A stretch of 64,000 bases of DNA from Streptomyces nigra (GTDB lineage: Bacteria; Actinomycetota; Actinomycetes; Streptomycetales; Streptomycetaceae). Both the position numbers and the translations under genes were made by a program. The number at the start of each line of letters is the position of its first letter. Position 1 is the stretch's first letter. The notes below the pieces were generated by a model that was given only the letters and a program-made list of their open reading frames with translations, was not told the origin of the DNA and searched no databases. Positions 54,288 to 61,784 of the stretch are shown here, piece after piece. Location: positions 496,001-560,000 of the forward strand of contig NZ_CP029043.1 of the NCBI RefSeq assembly GCF_003074055.1. Direction: 5' to 3'.

Positions 54288-54680
54288 TCAGCCGGCGGGC
54301 TGGAGCAGGTCCCAGCGGTTGCCGTACAGGTCCTGGAAGACGGCGACGGAACCGTAGGGCTCGTGCCGGGGTTCCTCCAGGAAGGTGACGCCCGCCGCGA
54401 GCATCCGGGCGTGGTCGCGGGCGAAGTCGTCGGTGTGCAGGAAGAAGCCGACCCGTCCGCCGGTCTGGTCGCCGACGCGCGCCCGCTGCCCGTCACCCTT
54501 GGCGCGGGCCAGGAGCAGTCCGGTGCCGGCACCGGGGCCGACCGGCGCCACGACGACCCAGCGCGAGCCGTCGGGCCGCGGCGCGTCCTCGACGAGCCGG
54601 AAACCGAGGGCGTCGGTGTAGAAGCGGATCGCCTCGTCGTAGTCGTCGACGACGAGGGTGACCAGGGCGAGGTGCGGCAT
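54288..54680 (-). CDS. VOC/glyoxalase-fold protein
   Basis: A 130-residue VOC-superfamily protein with two beta-alpha-beta-beta-beta modules: VTLVVDDYDEAIRFYTDALG and GVGFFLHTDDFARDHARML-like sequence (residues ~74-95). A C-terminal FQDLYGNRWDLLQP is the classic module end. VOC proteins include glyoxalases, dioxygenases and antibiotic-binding proteins; no substrate can be named. ATG 54680 is 35 bases from the palindromic GTTATACGTAAAAC. It precedes add by 48 bases on the same strand and may be co-transcribed. Confidence 0.85.
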   Translation of the reverse strand: MPHLALVTLVVDDYDEAIRFYTDALGFRLVEDAPRPDGSRWVVVAPVGPGAGTGLLLARAKGDGQRARVGDQTGGRVGFFLHTDDFARDHARMLAAGVTFLEEPRHEPYGSVAVFQDLYGNRWDLLQPAG

Positions 54681-54714
54681 CGGGGCCTTCCGGGACGGGT
54701 GGTTAGCGGGAGAG

Positions 54715-54728
54715 GTTATACGTAAAAC
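54715..54728 (-). promoter_or_regulatory. near-palindromic operator or promoter before VOC gene
   Basis: GTTATACGTAAAAC matches its reverse complement at 12 of 14 positions and lies 35 bases upstream of the VOC start. CTTGGGGGACG occurs twice next to it (54728-54738 and 54744-54754). It could be a TetR-type operator overlapping the promoter. Confidence 0.45.
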
Positions 54729-54886
54729 TTGGGGGACGCCAGTCTTGGGGGACGGCATGCCGACGGGCGTGTGACGAGGGGCCCGGAGCGGGCGCCGAGC
54801 AGAGAGGCGGGAACGCCCGGAAGCGGCGCACCCGCCGACGACGGACCACCGGAGCACCCCTCTCCCGGGCGGGGGCGGCACGAGTC

Positions 54887-55795
54887 TCAACTCCCTTGCT
54901 CTCGCACCGCGTTCAGTCGCCCCAGCTCCTCCCCTGTCAGGCGCACCGCGCCCGCGGCCACGTTCTGCCGCAGATGGTCGGGGTTGCCGGTGCCGGGGAT
55001 GGCGAGGACGTGGGGGCCCCTGCTCAGGGTCCACGCGATGCGGATCTGGGCCGGGGTGACGCCGTGCGCCCGGGCGAGGGCGCGGACGTCCTCGTCGTGC
55101 GCGTCGGTCGCGCCGCGCTCCCCCACCTCCCCGGCCACCGCGTAGAACGGCACGAACGCGATGTCCGACTCGGCGCACAGGCGCAGCAGTTCGTCGGCGT
55201 CCGGGTCGGGGCGGTCGAGGGCGTAGCGGTTCTGGACGGCGACCACGGGCGCGATGGCGCGTGCCTCGGCCAGGTGGCGCGGCTGGACGGAGGAGATGCC
55301 GAGGTGGCGGACGAGGCCGGCCTCGCGCAGTTCGGCCAGGGCGCCGAAGTGCTCGGCGATGGAGTCCTGCCGCATCCGGCGCAGATACACGAGGTCCAGG
55401 TGGTCGCGGCCGAGTTGGCGGAGGTTCTCCTCGACGTGGCCGCGCAGCTGGTCGGGGCGGGCGGCGGTGCCCCACTCGCCGTCGTAGTCGCGGTGGGGGC
55501 CGACCTTCGTGGCGATGACGAGGTCGTCGGGGTACGGCGCCAGCGCGCTGTTGATGAGTTCGTTGGCGGAGCGCAGGGCGGAGAAGTAGAAGGCGGCCGT
55601 GTCGATGTGGTTCACGCCGAGTCCGACCGCGGTGCGCAGGACGTCGAGGGAGCGTTCCCTGCGGCTGGGGACGCCGTGATGGAAGGCGGCGCTGCCCGTC
55701 AGCCGCATCGCGCCGAGGCCGAGGCGGTTGACGGGCAGGTCGTCGCCGAGGTTCCAGGTGCCCGAGGCGTGCGCGGTGATCGTTTCCGTCGTCAT
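54887..55795 (-). CDS. aldo/keto reductase
   Basis: A 302-residue aldo/keto reductase. Asp and Tyr are in HIDTAAFYFSALRSA, Lys in VIATKVGPHRD. The usual His position in the LVYLRRM strand is replaced by Arg, which marks the pyridoxal-reductase-like/YdbC branch. The C-terminal AIPGTGNPDHLRQN is the cofactor loop. ATG 55795 (MTTETITAHASG) is favoured. It is convergent with nothing and ends in a 206-base gap before the VOC gene. The substrate is unknown. Confidence 0.88.
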   Translation of the reverse strand: MTTETITAHASGTWNLGDDLPVNRLGLGAMRLTGSAAFHHGVPSRRERSLDVLRTAVGLGVNHIDTAAFYFSALRSANELINSALAPYPDDLVIATKVGPHRDYDGEWGTAARPDQLRGHVEENLRQLGRDHLDLVYLRRMRQDSIAEHFGALAELREAGLVRHLGISSVQPRHLAEARAIAPVVAVQNRYALDRPDPDADELLRLCAESDIAFVPFYAVAGEVGERGATDAHDEDVRALARAHGVTPAQIRIAWTLSRGPHVLAIPGTGNPDHLRQNVAAGAVRLTGEELGRLNAVREQGS

Positions 55796-55834
55796 CGGCG
55801 GAGTGTCGCACACGCCACGGGACCCGGAGGGCGG

Positions 55835-56545
55835 TCAGCAGTAGAGGTTGCCGCCGGGGGTGACGCCGAGGATCTGGGTGAAGCGCCGGTAGGCGTCGAC
55901 GCGGCTCTGGACCTGGGCGGGGTTCTTGCCGTCGCATTCCAGGCTGCCGTTGATGGAGCGGATGGTCTGGCCGAAGCCGGCCTGGTTGACCATGGCGTTG
56001 TGGGGGGTCATGGAGCCGGGGCCGGTCTGGGTGTTCCAGTACCACAGGCCGGTCTTCCAGGCGACGGCCGCCTCGTTCTGCACCCGCCAGGGGTTGTTGA
56101 GCAGGTCGATGCCGAGGGCGTCGCCGGCCGCCTTGTAGTTGAAGTTCCAGGACAGCTGGATCGGGCCGCGTCCGTAGTACGCGGCCTGGCCCGCCGGGCA
56201 GCCGTACGGCTGACCCCAGTCGCAGTAGTGCGGGTAGTTGGCGGTGTTCTGCTCGACGATGTGGACGAGGCCGCCGGTCTCGTGGTTGACGTTGGCGAGG
56301 AAGGCGGCCGCCTCCTGCTTCTTGACCGTGTCGCTGCCCGAGTTCGCGAAGCCGGGGTAGGCGCTGAGCGCCGCGACCAGGCCGCTGTAGGTGTAGAAGG
56401 AGTTCCGGCCCGGGAACATCTGGTTGAACTGGGCCTCGCTGACGACGAATCCGGCGGCGGAGGCACTCTGGGCGGGCTGGAGCAGCAGCGCGGTGCTGCC
56501 CAGGGCCAGCGAGGAGACGAGTGCGGCCAGACGGCGCTTCAGCAC
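55835..56545 (-). CDS. secreted GH19 chitinase, catalytic domain only
   Basis: A 236-residue endochitinase. GTG 56545 follows AAAGGAG and gives a Sec signal peptide (KRRLAALVSSLALGSTALLL, cleavage near SASA). The two catalytic Glu are in NVNHETGGLVHIVEQNT, 9 residues apart as in Streptomyces ChiC/ChiG. GRGPIQLSWNFNYKAAGDAL and QNEAAVAWKTGLWYW are family marks. There is no chitin-binding module, so it is the short, catalytic-only type. Two DasR-type repeats sit ~143-175 bases upstream, which would put it under GlcNAc control. Confidence 0.94.
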   Translation of the reverse strand: MLKRRLAALVSSLALGSTALLLQPAQSASAAGFVVSEAQFNQMFPGRNSFYTYSGLVAALSAYPGFANSGSDTVKKQEAAAFLANVNHETGGLVHIVEQNTANYPHYCDWGQPYGCPAGQAAYYGRGPIQLSWNFNYKAAGDALGIDLLNNPWRVQNEAAVAWKTGLWYWNTQTGPGSMTPHNAMVNQAGFGQTIRSINGSLECDGKNPAQVQSRVDAYRRFTQILGVTPGGNLYC

Positions 56546-56687
56546 GTGATCAGCTCCTTTGCGGAGAGCACGGCCGCACCCGGACAAGGGCATGACAAAT
56601 CAAGGCCTTGTGCGCACGCGCCGACGAAGTCGGCCACGGTGTGGGGGCGGCCGTGGTGGGGGGTGTGGGGACACACTCAACCGCTTT

Positions 56688-56720
56688 GGTCTGTACCAGT
56701 CAAGGGTGTAGACCAGTCAA
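56688..56720 (-). promoter_or_regulatory. two DasR-type repeats and promoter of the chitinase gene
   Basis: On the gene strand, ACTGGTCTACACC and ACTGGTACAGACC follow each other 17 bp apart, each preceded by TTG. Both resemble the DasR operator A(C/G)TGGTCTAGACCA(C/G)T, matching about 13 and 12 of 16 positions, and the 12-bp direct repeats long known at Streptomyces chitinase promoters. The second TTGACT with TTGAGT 17 bases on could be the -35/-10. Confidence 0.7.
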
Positions 56721-56741
56721 CTCGGCCGGAGGGAAAGGCGG

Positions 56742-57938
56742 TCAGGGCTCCCGGGCGATCTCCCGGCACCGGCGCGTGAGGTAGGCCCGTTCGGCGGGGC
56801 TCTCGGAGAGCTCGACGGCCCGCTCGTAGGCGCGTACGGCCTCCGTGGTCCGGCCCAGGCGGCGCAGCAGATCGGCGCGGACGGCGTGGAACACGCGGTA
56901 GCCGTCGAGGTCCAGGGCGTCGACCAGGGCGAGGGCGGGGCCCGGTCCGTCGGTCTCGGCGACCGCGACCGCCCGGTTCAGGGCCACGACGGGGCCGGGC
57001 GCGACGGCCATGAGCTGGTCGTAGAGCTGCCGGATCTGACCCCGGTCGGTGCGGGTCGCGTTCGGCGCGTCGCTGTGCACGGCCTGGATCGCCGCCTGGA
57101 TCTGGTACGGCCCCGGACGGCCGAGTCGCAGGCACCGCCGGACGAGCGCCTGCCCCTCCGCCACGAGGGAGTGGTCCCAGCGGCTCCGGTCCTGTGCGGG
57201 GAGCGGGACGAGCGTGCCGTTCTCGTCCCGCCGGGCGGCGCGTCGGGACTCGACGAGGAGCATCAGGGCCAGCAGCCCGGTCGCCTCCGGTTCGTCCGGC
57301 ATGAGGTCCGCGAGCAGCCGGCCGAGGCGCACGGCCTCCTCGCACAGCGCGGGCTCCCCGTCGCAGCCCTGGTTGAAGATCAGGTAGACGACGGCCAGCA
57401 CCGCCGTGAGCCGGTCGGGCAGGTCGGCGGCGCGCGGCACCCGGTAGGGGATGCGGGCGTCGCGGATCTTCGCCTTGGCCCGCACCAGCCGCTGCGCCAT
57501 GGTCGGTTCGGGCACCAGGAAGGCCCGGGCGATCTGCGCGGTGCTGAGCCCGCCGAGCAGACGGAGGGTGAGGGCGACCCGGGCCGGCATCGCCAGGGCG
57601 GGGTGACAGCAGGTGAAGATCAGGCGGAGACGTTCGTCGCGCACGGGGCCCTCCTCGGGCGGTGCGTCGGGGGCGTGCAGCAGGGCCGCCTGCGCGTGCC
57701 GCCCGTCCCGGGTCGCCTCGCGGCGCAGCCGGTCGATCGCGCGGTTGCGGGCGGTGGTGACGATCCAGCCCGCCGGGCTCGGCGGCACACCGGTGCGGGG
57801 CCAGCGTTCCATCGCGGTGGTGAAGGCGTCCTGGACGGCCTCCTCGGCGAGGTCGATGTCGCCGAGGAGGCGGACGAGGACGGCGACCGCACGGCCGTAC
57901 TCCGCGCGGAAGACCACCTCGACGTCCGGTCCGGTCAT
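56742..57938 (-). CDS. ECF42-type sigma factor with TPR-like C-terminus
   Basis: A 398-residue extracytoplasmic-function sigma factor. Region 2 is near 8-70 ([20 protein letters not shown], then [17 protein letters not shown]), region 4 near 110-165 ([20 protein letters not shown]). The remaining ~230 residues form a helical, TPR-like extension ([20 protein letters not shown]), unlike normal ECF factors but typical of group ECF42. Its ATG overlaps the stop of the DGPF/YCII gene as ATGA. No anti-sigma gene is present; the extension and the partner are thought to control this group. Confidence 0.9.
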   Translation of the reverse strand: MTGPDVEVVFRAEYGRAVAVLVRLLGDIDLAEEAVQDAFTTAMERWPRTGVPPSPAGWIVTTARNRAIDRLRREATRDGRHAQAALLHAPDAPPEEGPVRDERLRLIFTCCHPALAMPARVALTLRLLGGLSTAQIARAFLVPEPTMAQRLVRAKAKIRDARIPYRVPRAADLPDRLTAVLAVVYLIFNQGCDGEPALCEEAVRLGRLLADLMPDEPEATGLLALMLLVESRRAARRDENGTLVPLPAQDRSRWDHSLVAEGQALVRRCLRLGRPGPYQIQAAIQAVHSDAPNATRTDRGQIRQLYDQLMAVAPGPVVALNRAVAVAETDGPGPALALVDALDLDGYRVFHAVRADLLRRLGRTTEAVRAYERAVELSESPAERAYLTRRCREIAREP

Positions 57939-58291
57939 CGCTCCCCGGCCTCGCCGACGAACGGCCGCACCTCGATGGGCAGCGTGGTGGCCAGGGCGAG
58001 CCGACGGCCCCACGCCAGGGCGGCGTCCAGGTCGGGCGCCTGGATGAGGCTGATGCCGCCGAGCATCTCCTTGCCCTCGGCGTACGGCCCGTCGGTGACC
58101 AGGACGTCGCCGTCGCGGGGCCGCAGCACCGTGGAGGACTCCGGTCCGTGCAGTCCCCCGGCGAACACCCAGGCCCCCGCCTCGCGCAGGTCCTGGTTCA
58201 GGGCGTCGAGGTTCTTCCCGATCTCGGCGAGGACGTCCGGGGCGGGCGGCTCTCCGACCGGTTGCATCACACTGAGCAGGTAGTACTTCAT
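57935..58291 (-). CDS. YCII/DGPF-domain protein, ECF42 partner
   Basis: A 118-residue ferredoxin-like alpha/beta protein of the YCII family. The motif [14 protein letters not shown] is the DGPF signature, and the N-terminal [20 protein letters not shown] is the first strand. In ECF42 clusters this protein is a conserved neighbour. It overlaps the sigma gene by 4 bases, so both are coupled. The molecular role is unknown. Confidence 0.9.
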   Translation of the reverse strand: MKYYLLSVMQPVGEPPAPDVLAEIGKNLDALNQDLREAGAWVFAGGLHGPESSTVLRPRDGDVLVTDGPYAEGKEMLGGISLIQAPDLDAALAWGRRLALATTLPIEVRPFVGEAGER

Positions 58292-58390
58292 GACGGCCTC
58301 CTGGGGCGTCGTACCGGTCTTTCACCCTCTACACGAACGGCACGCCCCCGGATCGACACCTCGCGGGGCCGTACGGCGAGAATTCTCGTC

Positions 58391-59461
58391 ATGACCAGCC
58401 AGGACCACCCCACCGTCACCGACCGCGTCGAGGACCACCCGCTCGTCGAGCGCGCCCGGCAGGTCGCCGCCGATCTGCTCGCGCCGCAGGCCGAACGCGT
58501 CGACCAGGAGGGCGTGCCCGCCGGGCACATCGAGGCGATCCGGCGTTCGGGGCTGCTCGGGGTGAGCGCCCCGCGCGAATACGGCGGCTGGGCGGCGCCC
58601 GCGGCGGTGGCGCGGCGCACGGCGGAGATCCTCGCGGGTGCCTGCTGTTCGACGTGGTTCGTGCAGACCCAGCACCACACGCCGGTGGCGACGCTGGCCG
58701 CGTGCGAGGGCCCGGTGCGGGCGCGCCTGCTCGGCCCGATGGCCCGCGGGGAGCTGCTGTCGGGGGTGGCGTACGCGCATCTGCGGACGTACCCGCGCAC
58801 GCCCGTGCGGGTCACCGAGGAGCGCGGCGGTCTGCGGTTCGACGGGCGGGTGCCCTGGTACACCGGCTGGGGGCTCAACGACGTGATGCTGCTCGCCGGG
58901 ATCTCGCGGGACGGCGAGGCGGTGTTCGCGTTCACCGAGGCCAGGGAGCAGCCGGGGCTGCGGCCCTCGGAACCGATGCGGCTGGCGGCGCTCACTGCGT
59001 CCCGCACGGTCTCGCTGGAGCTGGACGGGCTGCGGCTCCCGCTCGAGTCCGTCGCGCTGCGGCTGCCGTACGAGGAGTGGGCGGCGCGGGACCGGGGGAA
59101 GACGGTCAGCGCCTCACCCGCGGTGTTCGGCATCGCCGAGGCGGCGCTCGCCCTGCTGGACGACGAGATGGCCGAGCCGTTGCGCGGTCGCCTGGAGACG
59201 GTCCGGGAGCGGGCCTACGCACTGGCCGACGCGCCCGGCACCGAGGCGGACCTGGCGGAGCGCCTGGGACTGCGGATCGACGCGGCCGAGCTGATGCGTA
59301 CGGCCACCACGGCGGCGGTCGTGGCCGGCGGCGGCCGTTCCCTCTCCTTGTCCAGTACGGCCCAACGCCTCGCGCGGGAGGCCCTGTTCCTGCTGGTGCA
59401 GGGCCAGACGGCCGCGTCGCGAGAGGCCCATCTGCGGGTGCTGGCCACGGGGAAGCCCTGA
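58391..59461 (+). CDS. acyl-CoA dehydrogenase-like flavoprotein
   Basis: A 356-residue protein of the acyl-CoA dehydrogenase/flavin monooxygenase-like superfamily. The N-terminal helical domain (ARQVAADLLAPQAERVDQEG, then GLLGVSAPREYGGWAAPAAV), the central beta domain (GGLRFDGRVPWYTGWGLNDV) and the C-terminal helical domain (ATTAAVVAGGGRSLSLSSTA) are all present. The canonical acyl-CoA catalytic Glu is not obvious, so it may be a monooxygenase-type or a divergent dehydrogenase. GAGAATTCTC (58378-58387) ends 4 bases before ATG 58391, so the transcript may be leaderless. Its 3' end lies in a degenerate tandem repeat. Confidence 0.82.
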   Translation: MTSQDHPTVTDRVEDHPLVERARQVAADLLAPQAERVDQEGVPAGHIEAIRRSGLLGVSAPREYGGWAAPAAVARRTAEILAGACCSTWFVQTQHHTPVATLAACEGPVRARLLGPMARGELLSGVAYAHLRTYPRTPVRVTEERGGLRFDGRVPWYTGWGLNDVMLLAGISRDGEAVFAFTEAREQPGLRPSEPMRLAALTASRTVSLELDGLRLPLESVALRLPYEEWAARDRGKTVSASPAVFGIAEAALALLDDEMAEPLRGRLETVRERAYALADAPGTEADLAERLGLRIDAAELMRTATTAAVVAGGGRSLSLSSTAQRLAREALFLLVQGQTAASREAHLRVLATGKP

Positions 59462-59586
59462 GCGGAGCCGTGCGGCCGGGAGCGGTCAGCCCTGGTCGGC
59501 ACGGAGAGGCCCGGAGCAGAGCCGTGCCGGCCGGGGGCGGTCAGAAGCCCTGAACGGAGTCGTGCCTGCCGGGCGCGTTCAGTCCT
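59452..59586 (+). repeat. degenerate tandem repeat at the 3' end of the dehydrogenase gene
   Basis: Three ~35-42-base units follow each other. Unit 1 (from 59452) starts GAAGCCCTGAGCGGAGCC and includes the stop codon; unit 3 (from 59544) starts GAAGCCCTGAACGGAGTC; unit 2 (~59511-59544) is a shorter intermediate. All end in GCGGTCAG or GCGTTCAG. The pattern suggests duplication of the gene's last codons and its downstream flank. Confidence 0.6.
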
Positions 59587-59746
59587 CGTCGGCCGCCGGG
59601 ACCACGACGAGGAAGGCGTCGGACTTCAGGTCCATCACGACCGTCGCCGGTTCGCCCTCGGCGCGGCGCTCCGCCGCGTACTCCTCCGCCGGCCACGATC
59701 CGCGCGGCGACCCCGCGGGAAACCGCTCCAACACCTTCGCGCCCAT
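59579..59746 (-). CDS. short conserved hypothetical (55 residues)
   Basis: A small gene, below usual length cut-offs. ATG 59746 has GGAGGTGG about 11 bases upstream. The product begins MGAKVLERFPAGSPRGSWPA and continues EEYAAERRAEGEPATVVMDL, ending in a hydrophobic strand (DAFLVVVP) and an acidic tail. I recall near-identical short proteins in other Streptomyces. The function is unknown. It is embedded in the last repeat unit at its 3' end. Confidence 0.65.
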   Translation of the reverse strand: MGAKVLERFPAGSPRGSWPAEEYAAERRAEGEPATVVMDLKSDAFLVVVPAADED

Positions 59747-60010
59747 ACCGGCAGCCACCTCCGCACCGTTGCCCCTGTCATCGGACGAGAACCGAAGCGT
59801 CGGCTCCCACCCGGTACATCCCGTCTGCCCCCGCCCGCCACGAGCATGTCCACGACTTCCCGCCCGGTCAGCGGTGTCCGGCCCGCCGGATCAACCCGAA
59901 CGGACGAACCCTGCACGCACGGGGGTACGACGTGGCCCGCGGCGCATCCCGATCGGGCGTCGGCGGGGAAGTCCTCACGAAGGCCCCGACAGGTGAGGAC
60001 GACCGACGGC

Positions 60011-61537
60011 ATGGAACACGACGCGGCGGATGAGGGAGTGCGGTGCCTGGTGACGGGCGCCACCGGATACATCGGCGGGCGCCTCGTGCCCGAACTGCTG
60101 GCCGCCGGGCACCGGGTGCGCTGTCTGGCCCGCTCGCCGGAGCGGCTGCGCGACCACCCGTGGGCCCCGGACGCGGAGGTGGTGCGCGGCGACGTCACGG
60201 ACGCCGCGTCGGTGGCCCGCGCCCTGGAGGACATCGACGTCGCCTACTACCTGGTGCACGCGCTGGGCACCGGCAAGGACTTCGAGGACACCGACCGCAG
60301 GGCGGCGCGGACCTTCGCCGAGCAGGCCCGGGCGGCGGGCGTACGGCGGATCGTCTACCTCGGGGGCCTCACCCCGGCCGGTGTGCCGGAGCACGAGCTG
60401 TCCCCGCATCTGCGCTCGCGGGCGGAGGTCGGGCGCATCCTGCTCGACTCCGGGGTGCCGACGACCGTGCTGCGGGCGGCGGTCATCATCGGCTCGGGCT
60501 CGGCCTCCTTCGAGATGCTGCGCTACCTCACCGAACGGCTGCCCGTGATGGTCACGCCCAGCTGGGTGCACACCCGTATCCAGCCCGTGGCCGTACGGGA
60601 CGTGCTGCGCGCCCTCGTCGGCAGCGCCCTCATGCCGCCGGACGTCGACCGGGCCTTCGACATCGGGGGCCCGGACGTGCTGACGTACCGGGAGATGATG
60701 GTCCGATACGCGCAGGTGGCCGGGCTGCCCCGGCGGCTCATCCTGCCGATTCCGGTCCTCACGCCGGGGCTGTCCAGCCACTGGGTGGGGCTGGTGACAC
60801 CGGTGCCGTCGTCCATCGCCCGGCCGCTGACCGAGTCGCTGCGCCACGAGGTGGTGTGCCGCGAGCACGACATCGCCCGGTACGTGCCGGACCCGCCGGG
60901 GCATCCGATCGGCTTCGATGAGGCGGTACGGCAGGCGCTGCGGCGGGTGCGCGACGCGAAGGTGTCCACGCGGTGGTCGTCGGCGTCGGTGCCGGGCGCG
61001 CCCAGCGACCCGCTGCCCACCGACCCCGACTGGGCGGGCGGCAGCCTCTACACCGATCACCGCGAGCTGGTGGTGCACGCTTCGCCGGAGGCGCTGTGGC
61101 GGGTCATCGAGGGGATCGGCGGGGAGAACGGCTGGTATTCGTTCCCGCTCGCCTGGGCCGTGCGGGGGTGGCTGGACCGGCTGGTGGGCGGGGTGGGGCT
61201 GCGCCGCGGGCGCCGGGACGCGGCGCGGCTGAGGGTCGGCGACTCGCTGGACTTCTGGCGGGTCGAGGAGATCGAGCCGGGCAGGCTGCTGCGGCTGCGC
61301 GCGGAGATGCGGCTGCCGGGGCTGGCGTGGCTGGAGATGCGCGTGTTCACCGGTCCGGACGGCCGTATCCGCTACCGCCAGCGCGCCCTGTTCCATCCGC
61401 ACGGGCTGGCGGGCCACGCGTACTGGTGGGGCGTGTCGCCGTTCCACACGATCGTGTTCGGCGGGATGGCCCGCAACATCGCGCGGGCCGCGGCGGGTTC
61501 GTCCGCGCCCGCGATGCAACGCACCGCCTCTCGCTAG
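60011..61537 (+). CDS. NAD(P)-binding SDR-like protein with DUF2867 domain
   Basis: A 508-residue two-domain protein. Residues ~10-330 are an extended SDR/NmrA-like NAD(P)-binding domain (CLVTGATGYIGGRLVPELLA; VVRGDVTDAASVARALEDID), and residues ~345-490 are DUF2867, a START-like fold (YTDHRELVVHASPEALWRVI, LFHPHGLAGHAYWWGVSPFH). Similar fusions occur widely in actinobacteria; substrates are unknown. ATG 60011 is chosen; a GTG at 59993 is in frame. The stop codon TAG uses the first two bases of the inverted-repeat element that follows. Confidence 0.82.
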   Translation: MEHDAADEGVRCLVTGATGYIGGRLVPELLAAGHRVRCLARSPERLRDHPWAPDAEVVRGDVTDAASVARALEDIDVAYYLVHALGTGKDFEDTDRRAARTFAEQARAAGVRRIVYLGGLTPAGVPEHELSPHLRSRAEVGRILLDSGVPTTVLRAAVIIGSGSASFEMLRYLTERLPVMVTPSWVHTRIQPVAVRDVLRALVGSALMPPDVDRAFDIGGPDVLTYREMMVRYAQVAGLPRRLILPIPVLTPGLSSHWVGLVTPVPSSIARPLTESLRHEVVCREHDIARYVPDPPGHPIGFDEAVRQALRRVRDAKVSTRWSSASVPGAPSDPLPTDPDWAGGSLYTDHRELVVHASPEALWRVIEGIGGENGWYSFPLAWAVRGWLDRLVGGVGLRRGRRDAARLRVGDSLDFWRVEEIEPGRLLRLRAEMRLPGLAWLEMRVFTGPDGRIRYRQRALFHPHGLAGHAYWWGVSPFHTIVFGGMARNIARAAAGSSAPAMQRTASR

Positions 61538-61757
61538 GGCCTTTCGTTTGGATCAGCCCGGCTGCGGCCAGGACGACATGGTGACGTGCCCGAGCGGGGG
61601 CTGGTGCGTGCAGCCGCAAGGCGGAGGAGGGCGGCGACGCGATGGGGCCCCTCCCGCGCGAGCGAAGCCGAGCGTGGGGGAGTCGGCAACCGACGACAAC
61701 GCCGCAGATGCGCGTGCCGGACCCCGCGACGCCGGGATGATCCAAACGAAAGGCCCT
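61536..61757. mobile_element. 222-bp MITE-like inverted-repeat element
   Basis: The ends are 27-base terminal inverted repeats with one mismatch: 61536-61562 begins AGGGCCTTTCGTTTGG and 61731-61757 ends CCAAACGAAAGGCCCT. Between them are ~168 bases without a gene but with an internal short inverted repeat (CTCCCGCGC at 61651 and GCGTGGGGGAG at 61672). There is no transposase. This looks like a non-autonomous transposable element of a kind I recall in many Streptomyces intergenic regions. It fills the gap between the DUF2867 gene and the photolyase gene. Confidence 0.8.
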
Positions 61758-61784
61758 GGTTCCGCACCCCCGGGAGCACCCCTC

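Noticed and set aside
54681..56045. Minus-strand frame joining the aldo/keto reductase region to the VOC gene
   Set aside because: It is a shadow frame, Arg/Pro-rich; the real genes start at 55795 and 54680.
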